Notes: generated by a model not told the origin, from the letters alone. Counted from the first letter of the stretch, positions 8,052 to 17,547 are shown. The stretch is 64,000 bases of DNA from CAZNLL01 sp964573885 (GCA_964573885.1 CAZNLL010000003.1:9778-73777), one strand, 5' to 3'. A program made the numbers and translations.

Positions 8052-11000
8052 AAAGGCCCGCACTCCGATTGGGCATGGGACTTCCCCTGCGGGCTCTCAT
8101 CCCTTTCGGGCAGGAACTCCAGGATTTTGTTCTGTGTCAGGGTTTCCAATTCTGTGATCAGCTCACGGCAGGGAAGCACATTGAAACGGCTGTGCGCCGA
8201 GATGGTGACCTCCTTTCCCTGGCACATACCCACCTTGAAAAGAAGTCTGCACTCTCCTGGATACCTGAATACGGTCTCCTGTATGTCCTCTAGCAGTTCA
8301 AAGGACATGGTTTCTTCACTTAACCTGAGTGCAATAGCCGCCACGGCCTTTTGCCGTAGTTCATCCATGGTGATGACCTCTTGGGCAATGATCTTGGCGG
8401 AGTTCTCCGCGGTTTCCACACTGCCGGTGATAAGGATGGGGTCGTCTCCCTTGAGAAAAGGGGAAGACCGGTCAAATACATCCGGGAAAAGAACCACCTC
8501 GGTCGATCCGGTCATATCCTCAAAATTCATTATGGCCATCTTGTCGCCCCGTTTGGTCCGTTTCAGTTTCAGGCTCTCTACAACACCGGCCACCTTTACC
8601 TGACTTCGATCCTTCTGACTCGGAAGGTCCTGAATCGTGCATGAGGCGAACCTTTGAATCTCCTCGCTGTAACCATCCAGGGGATGTCCCGTAATATAAA
8701 AACCCAGGGTCTCCTTTTCCCTCCTCAACCGATCCTTTTCTTCCCATTCCTCGTCATCGGATTCCTCAAAAAGTCCGGGGGAGCCGCCGAGATCAGGACT
8801 CAGGGAGCCGAACATATTGAGCTGATTCGGATCCTGGTTCGACCCGCTAAATCTGAGCACATCGTCGAGGGCCTTAAAAAGCCGGGACCGGTAAACACCG
8901 GTGAAATCAAAGGCCCCACACTGGATAAGCCCCTCCAGGACCCTCTTGTTGACTTTGGACCCATCCACCCTACTGCAGAATTCCATCAAGTTTCGAAAGG
9001 GACCTTTATCACTGCGTTCTTCAATGATGGATTCCACGGCCTTAAGTCCCACATTCTTGACCGCGGCAAGGCCGAAGCGGATCTTGCCGCCTATGACAGA
9101 GAAGTCGGCCCGGCTTTCATTGATATCAGGAGGCAAGATCTCAATACCCATACCCCGGCATTCCGCGATGTTCTTGATGGTCTTGTCCTGATTGCCCATG
9201 TCCGAGGTCAACAGGGCCGCCATAAACTGGACCGGGTAGTGAGCTTTCAAGTAAGCCGTTTGGTAGGCGATCATGGCATAGGCGGCAGAATGGGACTTGT
9301 TAAACCCGTAGCCCCCGAACTTCTCCATGAGTTCAAAGAGCTTACGGGCCATTTCCGGCTCCACATTGTTTTCCGTAGCCCCCTTAATGAATCTGGCATT
9401 CTGCTTCGCCAGCATGTTCGGCTTTTTCTTGGCCACCGCTTTCCTGAGTTCATCTGCTTCGGCCATGGAATACTTGGCCAGCACCTGGGCGATTTTCATC
9501 ACCTGTTCCTGGTAAAGGATGACCCCATAGGTCTCTTTCAATATGGGTTCAAGTTCAGGGAGGAAATAGGTGATCTTGCCTTTTCCATGTTTTCCGTTGA
9601 CAAAGTCATTCACCATGTTACTGCCCAGGGGTCCCGGCCTGTAAAGGGCGACCAGGGCGATCATGTCTTCGAAGACCTCCGGCTTGAGCCTTCGCAGGAG
9701 TTCTTTCATGCCGGAGCTCTCCAACTGAAAGACTCCGGTTGTCCTCCCTTCGCTGACCAACTGATAAGTGGCCTCGTCATTCAGGCTGATCTTATCAATA
9801 TCCACTTTTTGTCCCGTGGTTTCTTCAACAAGCCTGAGGGCCTTTTTGATCACGGTCAGTGTCCTGAGACCGAGGAAATCAAATTTTATAAGACCCAGTT
9901 GCTCGATACGATCCATGGTGTACTGGGTCATCACCTCGTCCCTGGATCCCTTGAACAAGGGAAGGTAATCCACCAGCGGTCTATCCGCAATGACCACCCC
10001 ACACGCATGGGTGGAGGCATGCCTCGCCAGGCCCTCCAGGGCCCTGGATATCCTGAGCAGCCTCTGTGCTTCGCCCCTTCCTTCTGAGAGTCTTTTCAAA
10101 TCCGGTTCTTCCTCAATGGCCTTTTCAAGGGTAACCCCGGGCCTTTCAGGAACCAGCTTGGCGATCCGGTCCACTTCACTGAGAGGGATATTAAGGCTGC
10201 GACCGACATCTCTGATGACGGCCCTGGCTTTCATGGTTCCAAAGGTGATGATCTGTCCCACATTCTGTCGGCCGTACTTACCGGCCACATATCGAATCAC
10301 CTCATCTCTGCCCTCCATGCAAAAGTCAATGTCTATATCAGGCATGCTTATCCGGGCCGGGTTGAGAAATCTCTCAAAGAGGAGACCATACTTGATAGGA
10401 TCAATATTGGTGATGTTGAGAGAATAGGCCACCAGGGATCCGGCCGCCGAACCGCGTCCAGGACCCACCGGGATATCATGGGACCTTGCATAGTCGATGA
10501 AATCCGCCACGATGAGGAAATACCCGGCAAAACCCATTTCCTTAATGGTTTTGAGCTCAAAAGCAAGGCGGGCTCCATACACCTCCTTTACCTCGTCAGA
10601 AAGTGAGCCTTCATCCTCTGCCTTTTGTTCGAGCCTCCCCTTAAGTCCGGCCTCCGCCTCCTCCACGAGGAGCTCGTTCAGGCTCTTCTGCCCGGGCACC
10701 TGGAATACAGGGTACTTATATTGCCCGAAGGGCATCTCATAATTGCACAGGCCTGAGATCAGGCCGGTGTTGTCAAGGGCCATGCTATAACCCTTGAGGG
10801 CCTCCTCCATCTCGGAGCGGGCTTTGAAATAGAATTGATCATTGGAGAATTTGAGCCTGTTTTCCTCGTCAACGGTCTTTCCGGTCTGCACACAGAGGAG
10901 CACATCATGGGCTTCCGCGTCTTCCCGATTCAGATAATGACAATCATTGGTGGCCACCATGGGAAGGGAGAGCTCCTGGGACAGGGCACCCAGAACCTGG

Positions 11001-11575
11001 TTGACTTTTACCTGTTCCGGAAGGGTATTAGCCTGGATTTCCAGGAAAAACCGGTCGTGGTCGAAGATAGAGGCGAGCTCCTGAGCCTTCTTCTTGGCCT
11101 CCTCCACACGCCCCCGGTTGATCAGGTAGGGGATATGACCCTTCAGGCAGGCCGAAAGGGCCACCAGCCCTTGATTATGCGCTTTCAAGAGGCCCATATC
11201 CACGCGGGGGTGATAGTAGAAACCCTCCAAGTGGCCTATAGTAACGAGCCGGCTCAGGTTCCTGTATCCCAGTTCGTTCATCACCAGAAGAACGAGATGG
11301 TAGGCGTTGGGGCGTCCGTCCCTTGAGGGGCTACGCTCTCTGCGGTCGCCGGGTGCCACATAGATTTCGCACCCAATGATGGGCTTGATACCGGCCTTGG
11401 CCGCCTTATCGTAGAATTCCACGGCCCCGAACATGTTGCCGTGGTCCGTAACGGCAACTGCATCCATGCCCAGCTTGTCGGCCTTGTCCAACATCTTTCC
11501 AATACGAATCGCCCCATCTAAGAGGCTGTATTCTGTATGCACATGGAGGTGAACAAAGGATGAGTGATCAGCCAC
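8048..11575 (-). CDS. dnaE: DNA polymerase III alpha subunit
   Basis: The 1175-residue replicative polymerase is of DnaE1 type. The PHP domain opens with FVHLHVHTEYSLLDGA (residues 6-21). The catalytic Asp pair sits in MPDIDIDFC (about 410-417). The FNKSHSAAYA block, the HhH region and the C-terminal OB fold (VKVAGVVESLKLKRTKRG) are present. GTG 11575 is chosen because GAGGG lies 4 bases upstream and the family starts just before this PHP motif; the open frame to 11848 is not homologous. The length matches the usual 1150-1180. It is monocistronic here, tail to tail with the nucleotidyltransferase gene. Confidence 0.96.
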   Translation of the reverse strand: MADHSSFVHLHVHTEYSLLDGAIRIGKMLDKADKLGMDAVAVTDHGNMFGAVEFYDKAAKAGIKPIIGCEIYVAPGDRRERSPSRDGRPNAYHLVLLVMNELGYRNLSRLVTIGHLEGFYYHPRVDMGLLKAHNQGLVALSACLKGHIPYLINRGRVEEAKKKAQELASIFDHDRFFLEIQANTLPEQVKVNQVLGALSQELSLPMVATNDCHYLNREDAEAHDVLLCVQTGKTVDEENRLKFSNDQFYFKARSEMEEALKGYSMALDNTGLISGLCNYEMPFGQYKYPVFQVPGQKSLNELLVEEAEAGLKGRLEQKAEDEGSLSDEVKEVYGARLAFELKTIKEMGFAGYFLIVADFIDYARSHDIPVGPGRGSAAGSLVAYSLNITNIDPIKYGLLFERFLNPARISMPDIDIDFCMEGRDEVIRYVAGKYGRQNVGQIITFGTMKARAVIRDVGRSLNIPLSEVDRIAKLVPERPGVTLEKAIEEEPDLKRLSEGRGEAQRLLRISRALEGLARHASTHACGVVIADRPLVDYLPLFKGSRDEVMTQYTMDRIEQLGLIKFDFLGLRTLTVIKKALRLVEETTGQKVDIDKISLNDEATYQLVSEGRTTGVFQLESSGMKELLRRLKPEVFEDMIALVALYRPGPLGSNMVNDFVNGKHGKGKITYFLPELEPILKETYGVILYQEQVMKIAQVLAKYSMAEADELRKAVAKKKPNMLAKQNARFIKGATENNVEPEMARKLFELMEKFGGYGFNKSHSAAYAMIAYQTAYLKAHYPVQFMAALLTSDMGNQDKTIKNIAECRGMGIEILPPDINESRADFSVIGGKIRFGLAAVKNVGLKAVESIIEERSDKGPFRNLMEFCSRVDGSKVNKRVLEGLIQCGAFDFTGVYRSRLFKALDDVLRFSGSNQDPNQLNMFGSLSPDLGGSPGLFEESDDEEWEEKDRLRREKETLGFYITGHPLDGYSEEIQRFASCTIQDLPSQKDRSQVKVAGVVESLKLKRTKRGDKMAIMNFEDMTGSTEVVLFPDVFDRSSPFLKGDDPILITGSVETAENSAKIIAQEVITMDELRQKAVAAIALRLSEETMSFELLEDIQETVFRYPGECRLLFKVGMCQGKEVTISAHSRFNVLPCRELITELETLTQNKILEFLPERDESPQGKSHAQSECGPF

Positions 11576-11947
11576 GGTACCCTCAGTTCTTTCTTCATTC
11601 CCGAAATTCAAGATGTTGGGTAGTACACCCCATAAAATGCGGGAACAAAGGGTTTGAAGATTCACGCCCTGGATTGCAAAAAAGAGCCGTTTGTAAGGGG
11701 AAACGTTTATTGTACCATCGGGGTAATGTATGATACGGTAAATGGTCAAGTTCATCAAGTGGGATTTCAGGTCCAATCTTCGAGCAATAGTCTTTCCATG
11801 GCCCATACTCCAGAATTTCCCTTGAATTTTGGGCCCTTGTCTTACCATAAGACGCCGAGGCCCATTTTAAGCGGCACGCAGGGCCTTCTGGCCGGCCCTG
11901 CTTGTCAACCCCTGTCTTAAGGGCCAATGGGCCCAGGGAAGGGATCC
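11576..11947. other. Gap between divergent dnaE and kinase-like gene
   Basis: These 372 bases separate the two divergent starts. A perfect 8-bp stem GCAGGGCC/GGCCCTGC with an 8-base loop lies at 11878-11901, just before the kinase-like gene. Several short GGGCC/GGCCC repeats follow it. The frame in phase with dnaE stays open through most of the gap but carries no recognisable domain. I could not identify a convincing pair of promoter boxes for either gene. Confidence 0.5.
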
Positions 11948-13534
11948 ATGAATACAGAGCAATATAAGGTCTTAAAGAACAGGGAGGACAGGCTGAAGGC
12001 CCAAAACCAGGCCCTCAGGGATAAACTGGCGGCCGCCAGGACGGAAGCACAAAGGCTTCGAAGGGACCTCAAAGAAAGCCAAAGCTTGCTCAAAGACGTG
12101 CCTGGAGCCCTGGTGCTCATCCAGCAGGACAATATCGTCGCCTATGTTAATGAGACCCCTTTAGAAAAGCTGGGGTATACGCGAGAGGAGGTAATGGGCA
12201 GAGAATTCATCGATTTCGTGCACCCCGACTACAGGGCCAATGTCCGCCGGGTCCATCAAAAAAGGTTGTCAGGAAAGGTGGTCGGCAGTCAGTATGAAAC
12301 CTACCTTCTGAAGAAAGACGGGCAGCCCCTGTACTGCGAGGTCCATGTAAAGAAGACCAGGTATAAGGGCCGCAGGGGCTTTCTGGTCAATATTATCAGC
12401 CGGGAGGATAAAAAGGTCCGGGAAAAGGAAACCATCCAATCCCAAAAACAGGAGGCCTTACACTGCATGGCCTCGGGGATTAAAGTGCGGCTCCAAGAGG
12501 TCACCGACCTTCTGGGGGAATGCACCGAGGGGATTCAGGACGTGATGGCCGACGAGAAGCTCAGCCGATTCCTCGAAAAGGCCCAGGCCGCTGCAGCCCT
12601 CGGTACCCATCTGAGTCAACAAATGGATTGTCTTACAAGGATGGAAAACAGTAAGAGCGACCTGGTCCTGGTGGATTTGAAAAGACTCGTCCAAGAGGCC
12701 GTCGCCATAAGCAGATCCAAATGGCAAGGACATGATCATGGCAAGGAGATCCATGTCAAGACTTATCTCAGGACCCTTTCGCCCGTGGAGGGCCACCCCA
12801 GGGAGTTGCTCGATGTGTTGGTTAGCATGATCATGAACGGTGCGGATGCCTTGCCAGGAGGTGGAGAAATCCACATCACCACAGAGGAAAATTCAGGTTT
12901 CGCCAATGTTTACATCCAGGACGACGGGGTGGGCATCCCCCAAGCCATCCGGGCGAAGATATTTGATCCCTTTTTCACCACAAAAAAGGGGATGGATGGG
13001 GGAGTGGGGCTGAGCACGGCCTATGCGGTCATGAAGCGACACAGGGGGGACATAGAGGTCATCACCCACAAGGGGCAGGGCACCACCTTTGTTCTAAAGC
13101 TTCCCTTGGTCCAGATGCGATCGAAGCGGCGTCGCAAGGACCAACACACCGGACTTAAAGACGCCCACATCCTGCTTATATCAGATGAAGGGGTGGTCAG
13201 GGATCTCCTGTCCCAGTTGCTGGCGGGGAAAGGGTGTAAGGTCACGGATGTCTCCAGTGGGACTGAAGTACTCAGGGCCATGAAGAAAATCTCCTTCCAC
13301 CTCATTCTGGCGGACCTGGCTACACCCTACTTCCAATACTCAAGAGTACTCCGGAAGATAAAAGAAATGCGGCCCGGTTTGCCGGTGGTCCTCATCAATG
13401 CCCAGGAAAAAGGCAAGACCCCAGAAAAATTGAGATCGGTAGGGGCGGACCTGATCATTGAACGGCCCCTGGACATGGATCGGATTCCGGCCCTTGTCTC
13501 CCGGGCCATAACCGCTGGAAGGGATGGGCGTTGA
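11948..13534 (+). CDS. PAS sensor kinase-like protein with receiver domain, phospho-acceptor His missing
   Basis: This 528-residue cytoplasmic protein starts at ATG 11948 (GGGAAGGG 4 bases upstream). It has an N-terminal coiled coil (1-48), a PAS domain (about 50-155), a DHp-like helix, an HATPase_c domain and a C-terminal receiver. The ATPase boxes look intact: MIMNGADAL (N box, about 297), DDGVGIP (325), IFDPFFTTKK (338) and GVGLSTAYAV (352). The DHp helix reads QEALHCMASGIKVRLQEV, so where related kinases have AHD after the GGI-type turn there is KVR: Val180 replaces the acceptor His. The receiver keeps D413 and D456, but the switch Thr/Ser is replaced near N484 and the Lys by Arg506. No TM segment is seen. 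It overlaps rarA by 4 bases. Confidence 0.88.
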   Translation: MNTEQYKVLKNREDRLKAQNQALRDKLAAARTEAQRLRRDLKESQSLLKDVPGALVLIQQDNIVAYVNETPLEKLGYTREEVMGREFIDFVHPDYRANVRRVHQKRLSGKVVGSQYETYLLKKDGQPLYCEVHVKKTRYKGRRGFLVNIISREDKKVREKETIQSQKQEALHCMASGIKVRLQEVTDLLGECTEGIQDVMADEKLSRFLEKAQAAAALGTHLSQQMDCLTRMENSKSDLVLVDLKRLVQEAVAISRSKWQGHDHGKEIHVKTYLRTLSPVEGHPRELLDVLVSMIMNGADALPGGGEIHITTEENSGFANVYIQDDGVGIPQAIRAKIFDPFFTTKKGMDGGVGLSTAYAVMKRHRGDIEVITHKGQGTTFVLKLPLVQMRSKRRRKDQHTGLKDAHILLISDEGVVRDLLSQLLAGKGCKVTDVSSGTEVLRAMKKISFHLILADLATPYFQYSRVLRKIKEMRPGLPVVLINAQEKGKTPEKLRSVGADLIIERPLDMDRIPALVSRAITAGRDGR

Positions 13535-14856
13535 AGGACGGCGGTTCAATCCATGATGTGCCCCTTGCCGAGAGGATGAGACCCCGCGTCTTAGAAGAGG
13601 TGGTGGGCCAGGAACACCTCTTGGGCCCTGAACATCTCCTTGCCAGGGCCTTGCGGAGGGGGCACATCTTTTCGGTCATCTTTTGGGGGCCGCCCGGTTC
13701 CGGGAAAACCACGCTGGCCAAACTCATCGCCCACTATACCAACCTGCCCTTCCATGCCTTCTCCGCGGTCACATCAGGGGTCAAAGATCTCAGGCAGCTC
13801 GTTGATACGGCCCAGGCATCCAAACTAAACACGGGTAAGCCGACCCTCCTATTTGTGGATGAGATCCATCGATTCAACAAACTCCAGCAGGATGCGTTTT
13901 TGCCCCATGTGGAGAAAGGGCTTATCATCCTCCTGGGGGCCACGACCCAGAATCCCTCTTTTGAAGTCATCCCCCCTCTCTTATCCAGGACCCGGGTCAT
14001 GGTCCTCCATCCTTTGGGGGGGAACGCTCTGGAAACACTCCTGCTCCGGGCCGTAAGGGACGAGGAGCGAGGCCTGGGCAAGTTCAACATTGACATCACA
14101 CCGGATGGACTCCACCACCTGGTGGATATCTCCCGGGGAGACGCCCGGGTTGCCCTTAACAATCTGGAGGCGGTGGTCCACCACGCCCTGGACCACCAAG
14201 GGGAGGCAAATGTTCTCGTGGACCTTGAGATCATTGAACAGGCCCTTTCTCGGAAGGCCCTGCCCTATGACAAGGACGGAGAGGAGCATTACAACCTGAT
14301 ATCCGCATTTCACAAGAGCCTTAGAGGCAGCGATCCTCAGGCCTCATTGTACTGGCTCTATCGAATGCTGGAGGCGGGGGAGGACCCGTTGTTCATTGGC
14401 CGGAGAATGATCCGGTTCGCCTCCGAGGATGTGGGACTGGCCGACCCGGGGGCACTCCAAGTCGCCCTGGCCGCATTTGATTCCTGGCAAAAGGTGGGCC
14501 CCCCGGAGGCGGAACTGGCCCTGGCCCAGGCCGCCGTGTATCTGGCCCATGCCCCCAAAAGCAACGCCCTCTATCTTGCCGAAAAATCCGTAAAGGAGGA
14601 AATTGAGCACTCAGGACCCCGGCCGGTCCCCCTCCATATCCGAAACGCCCCTACCGCCCTCATGAAAAAAATGGGGTACAGCCGGGGATATCGATACCCC
14701 CATAATTATCCCGGGGCCTGGGTTCAACAAGAATATCTGCCCAAGGGCCTCAAAAACCGGGCGTTTTACAAGCCCACCAACCGGGGGTTTGAAGATAAGA
14801 TCCGCAAAAGAGGCCCTACCGGAGGAAAACCCTCCCCCCTCAAGAAAAGGGAATGA
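13531..14856 (+). CDS. rarA: Replication-associated recombination AAA+ ATPase RarA (MgsA)
   Basis: This is a 441-residue clamp-loader-like ATPase that acts at stalled replication forks. The N-terminus reads PLAERMRPRVLEEVVGQEHLL, then Walker A GPPGSGKTTLAK (about 54-66), Walker B LLFVDEIHRF (106-115) and sensor 1 GATTQNPSFEV. The C-terminal tetramerisation domain has NAPTALMKKMGYSRGY and Y-P-H-N-Y. The TTG start at 13531 shares bases with the TGA of the kinase-like gene and keeps the conserved PLA-R-RP lead-in; ATG 13576 would cut into it. Coupling to a signalling-type protein is unusual for rarA. Confidence 0.93.
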   Translation: MKDGGSIHDVPLAERMRPRVLEEVVGQEHLLGPEHLLARALRRGHIFSVIFWGPPGSGKTTLAKLIAHYTNLPFHAFSAVTSGVKDLRQLVDTAQASKLNTGKPTLLFVDEIHRFNKLQQDAFLPHVEKGLIILLGATTQNPSFEVIPPLLSRTRVMVLHPLGGNALETLLLRAVRDEERGLGKFNIDITPDGLHHLVDISRGDARVALNNLEAVVHHALDHQGEANVLVDLEIIEQALSRKALPYDKDGEEHYNLISAFHKSLRGSDPQASLYWLYRMLEAGEDPLFIGRRMIRFASEDVGLADPGALQVALAAFDSWQKVGPPEAELALAQAAVYLAHAPKSNALYLAEKSVKEEIEHSGPRPVPLHIRNAPTALMKKMGYSRGYRYPHNYPGAWVQQEYLPKGLKNRAFYKPTNRGFEDKIRKRGPTGGKPSPLKKRE

Positions 14857-14865
14857 TGTCCTGAG

Positions 14866-15048
14866 CTATTTCCACGCCATGACGACCTCATCCACGGATT
14901 TCCTGCCTGTCTGCCTCCAATTCTCCGCGGGGTGGCCCAGGGCCAGCACCGCCATGAGTTCACAACTCTCAGGCGCCTCCAAGACCTTTAACCGTCCCTG
15001 GAAGGGCTTACGGCCTGGCAGGACCCCGGCTTTTCGGGCCGTGGCCGA
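14866..15048 (-). pseudogene. Nitroreductase C-terminal relic
   Basis: Directly behind the TAA of the J-domain gene, and in the same frame, about 60 codons stay open to a TAG at 14866-14868. They read like the end of a nitroreductase: a VLEAPESCELMAVLALGHPAE segment (canonical forms have the VALL-LGYPAEEP type) followed by RKSVDEVVMAWK (canonical RK-LEEVV). No start codon or flavin-binding N-terminal half is present, so it is read as a decayed fragment. Read-through of the J-protein stop is an alternative explanation but less likely, because that protein ends in a natural-looking STNRWAPPL. Confidence 0.55.
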
Positions 15049-15795
15049 TTACAAAGGCGGTGCCCACCGATTTGTAGACCCGTCGTATGACCAGCAATCT
15101 TTTAGGGCTTTTCTGGAAGAATACTGAGGGTTCTCCGCCCACAAGAGCATCTGCTTATGGGCTTCATTCAATCGCTTAAACTTGTCTTCATCCCCTCCCA
15201 TGTCAGGATGATGAAGCTTGGCCAACCTCTTATAAGCAGACTTGATCTTGCCCAGGCACCTCACAGGGGACAAATCCTCCCGGTTCAAATTGAGAACCTT
15301 CAGACAGTCTTTTTCCTGTTTCGACAGTCTGGGACGGGCCCTCGTGTTCGGCTTGATGCTTAAAGGATCAATGCCCTTCTTATGGTTTCTCTCGAGCAGA
15401 AAAAAGGAAGCATAACTCTTGGAATTGCGGTTATCCACCAGGTGATACCATTCTCTCCCCGACTGAAGGATAAGGTTCTTTAGGTCCTCAGCCGGTTTGG
15501 TACGGGGCCTTCTCCTGTGGCTAAACCTCGAGATTTCCTTGGACCACGCCGGTAGGATATCCAAGATGACCCGATCGCGGGTGAAATAGAATGCGGCATA
15601 TCTTGCATTAAAGGTCTTGAGCAAGCCCTTGGAAAGGGAAAGTACCCAGTTTATCTGCTGCCGGCATTGGTTTGAACAGTAGCGCCTGCCGGGCTTAATC
15701 CTTTCCTTTCCGCACGCAATACACCGCGTGACCTTTGTCGACCTCGGTGGGGCTGTGAGCTTACGGCTCCGGCTATGTTCTGTTATTGTTTCCAT
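15049..15795 (-). CDS. Zinc-finger and J-domain protein
   Basis: This protein of about 248 residues has an N-terminal zinc site CIACG...RYCSNQC (C-x2-C-x11-C-x3-C, residues about 25-45), a middle region of basic and aromatic residues (FNARYAAFYF, SGREWYHLVDNRNS), and a C-terminal J-domain (about 165-240) with HHPDMGGDEDKFKRLNEAH holding the HPD motif needed to stimulate DnaK. The start is either ATG 15795 (used here) or GTG 15804; neither has a strong ribosome site. No dnaK or grpE is near. The arrangement suggests a specialised co-chaperone that brings a client bound by the zinc finger; that role is inference. Confidence 0.8.
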   Translation of the reverse strand: METITEHSRSRKLTAPPRSTKVTRCIACGKERIKPGRRYCSNQCRQQINWVLSLSKGLLKTFNARYAAFYFTRDRVILDILPAWSKEISRFSHRRRPRTKPAEDLKNLILQSGREWYHLVDNRNSKSYASFFLLERNHKKGIDPLSIKPNTRARPRLSKQEKDCLKVLNLNREDLSPVRCLGKIKSAYKRLAKLHHPDMGGDEDKFKRLNEAHKQMLLWAENPQYSSRKALKDCWSYDGSTNRWAPPL

Positions 15796-15901
15796 ACAAT
15801 TCACTTATGGGCCCAAGGCTGTCATGGGTCAAGGTAAGCCCTACCTTACTTAGAAACCGGGGTGAAAATCAAGAAAATCCCGTCACGGGAGGCCTGGAGC
15901 C

Positions 15902-16855
15902 CTACAGCTCCTCCGGAGTAAAAGAGATCACGGAGTCAATCGTTGTAAGGTTCGTAAAGATCATAGCCAATCTGTCCACGCCAAGGGCCGTACCCGCAGC
16001 CTCTGGCATGGTTTCAAGGGCTCTCAGAAATTTCTCCGGCATGGGATAGACGGATTTGCCCATGGCCTGGCGTCTTATACAATCTTGGTCGAACCTTTCC
16101 CGTTGTTCGCGGGCATCGTTGAGTTCGGAAAAGCCATTGGCCAGTTCAATACCGCCCAGATACATCTCAAAACGTTCTGAAAGTCCGGGATTATCCGGCT
16201 TCAGCCGCGAGAGAGCCGCGAGTGAGGCCGGATAGTCGCAGAGAAAGGTGGGCTTTGACCAGCCGAGATGGGGTTCAATCTGCTTTACCATGACCTCATC
16301 AAAGCAACCCGACTCACAGGCCCTTTCAAGGGACAGGGGGGCATAACGATTAAAGGCTTCACCCACGGAAATTTTCTGCCAGGGAGCCCTCAGGTCGATG
16401 GATCGGTCCTGGTAACAGAGTTTTTCCCCCACACCCAGATTCTTGGAGATCTCCAGGATCAGGGCCTCGCACTGCTCCATGAGCCGGGTATAATCTGCTC
16501 CCACCCTGTACCATTCCAGGAGGGTAAACTCAGGCAGGTGCCAATCCCCTCTCTCCCCGGCCCGAAAGCACTTGTCTATCTGAAATATCTTAGAATACCC
16601 TGCGGAAAGGAGGCGCTTCATGCAGAGTTCAGGGGAAGTGTGAAGATACCGGGGGCCGACGGCAATGGCATCGATATGGACTTCAGGGGGTGGGGCCGGT
16701 ATGAGCAGGGGCGTTTCCACCTCCAGATAGCCCCGGTTTATGAAGAACCGCCTCAGGGCCTGAACCATCCGAGCGCGTATCTCCAGGTGGGGTCGTTTTG
16801 CCGCCAGTTGCTTCTGTTCCGCCAGGAACGATCTATTCTTTGACCCGGGTAACAT
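15902..16855 (-). CDS. epmA: EF-P--(R)-beta-lysine ligase EpmA (GenX/PoxA)
   Basis: This 317-residue class II lysyl-tRNA synthetase paralogue lacks the anticodon-binding domain. It keeps motif 1 (FFINRGYLEVETPLLIPAP), motif 2 (FRAGERGDWHLPEFTLLEWYR) and motif 3 (GTALGVDRLAMIF). The family activates (R)-beta-lysine and attaches it to a conserved Lys of EF-P to relieve ribosome stalling at polyproline. ATG 16853-16855 lies inside the end of efp (23-base overlap), so substrate and modifier are co-transcribed. EpmB, the lysine 2,3-aminomutase, is not in the window. Confidence 0.94.
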   Translation of the reverse strand: MLPGSKNRSFLAEQKQLAAKRPHLEIRARMVQALRRFFINRGYLEVETPLLIPAPPPEVHIDAIAVGPRYLHTSPELCMKRLLSAGYSKIFQIDKCFRAGERGDWHLPEFTLLEWYRVGADYTRLMEQCEALILEISKNLGVGEKLCYQDRSIDLRAPWQKISVGEAFNRYAPLSLERACESGCFDEVMVKQIEPHLGWSKPTFLCDYPASLAALSRLKPDNPGLSERFEMYLGGIELANGFSELNDAREQRERFDQDCIRRQAMGKSVYPMPEKFLRALETMPEAAGTALGVDRLAMIFTNLTTIDSVISFTPEEL

Positions 16856-17396
16856 ACTCCCCGGTTCTCGTATCCACGGTGATCTTATCCCCTTCTTGGA
16901 TAAAGGGGGGCACTCTCAAGACGTAGCCGGTTTCCAAAGTCACCGGCTTGGTGTCACCGGCAACGGAATCCCCTTTGACCCAGGGATCGGCCTCTGTAAT
17001 AGTCAAATCAACAAAGTTCGGCAATGTGATGCCTATAGGCTTTTGCTCAAAAAAGAGGATTTCCACGTCCAGATTGTCGGTAAGGTAATGCCTGGCATCG
17101 CCCACCTGGTCAGCCAGGAGGAAGCTCTGCTCGTAAGTCTCCACATCCATGAAGCAGTATTCCCTGTCCTGGTTGTAAAGGTACTGCATGGTACGCTCTT
17201 CCAGGGCCGCCGGTTCAAAGCTGTCACCCGAGCGGTAAGTGCGGTCCAAAATGACCCCGGTGATCATGTTTCGCAGCTTACATCGGTAAAGGGCCTGCCC
17301 CTTCCCCGGCTTTGAGAACTGAAACTCGGTAATAATATAGGGTTCATTGTCAATCTGTATTTTTAAACCCTTTCTTAAATCGCTGGCATTGTACAT
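16833..17396 (-). CDS. efp: Elongation factor P
   Basis: The 187-residue translation factor helps form peptide bonds at consecutive prolines. The KOW-like N-domain contains FSKPGKGQALYRCKLRN, with the modifiable lysine at K32 in the PGKG loop, consistent with the adjacent epmA. The OB domains end with GEYVTRVKE and the octamer-like signature GDKITVDTRTGEY. ATG 17396 is chosen because it gives the standard length and MYNASDLRKG start; AAGGGAAG lies about 6-11 bases upstream. The open frame to 17489 is rejected as Cys/Gly-rich and non-homologous. Confidence 0.96.
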   Translation of the reverse strand: MYNASDLRKGLKIQIDNEPYIITEFQFSKPGKGQALYRCKLRNMITGVILDRTYRSGDSFEPAALEERTMQYLYNQDREYCFMDVETYEQSFLLADQVGDARHYLTDNLDVEILFFEQKPIGITLPNFVDLTITEADPWVKGDSVAGDTKPVTLETGYVLRVPPFIQEGDKITVDTRTGEYVTRVKE

Positions 17397-17520
17397 CCTG
17401 TCTTCCCTTTCTCCAGGTCCCCGCCTCTGGCAGCCTGCACCCTTCCCAAAGTTCGGGGACCGGACACCCCTCTGCAAAAAGCCTGGCATGTCCGGGCTGA
17501 CCCATTTGTAAAATTCAGCA

Positions 17521-17547
17521 CATATAAAGAAAAAGATCCCGGGTCAA
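17521..17547 (-). promoter_or_regulatory. Possible efp-epmA promoter
   Basis: On the minus strand TTGACC (17542-17547) precedes TATATG (17521-17526) with a 15-base spacer, shorter than ideal. It is the best pair seen upstream of efp, leaving a leader of about 120 bases. Read from box matches alone. Confidence 0.35.

Noticed and set aside
8654..10087. 477-codon open frame on the plus strand
   Set aside because: It lies wholly inside dnaE on the other strand and has no domain-like features; it is a shadow caused by codon bias.
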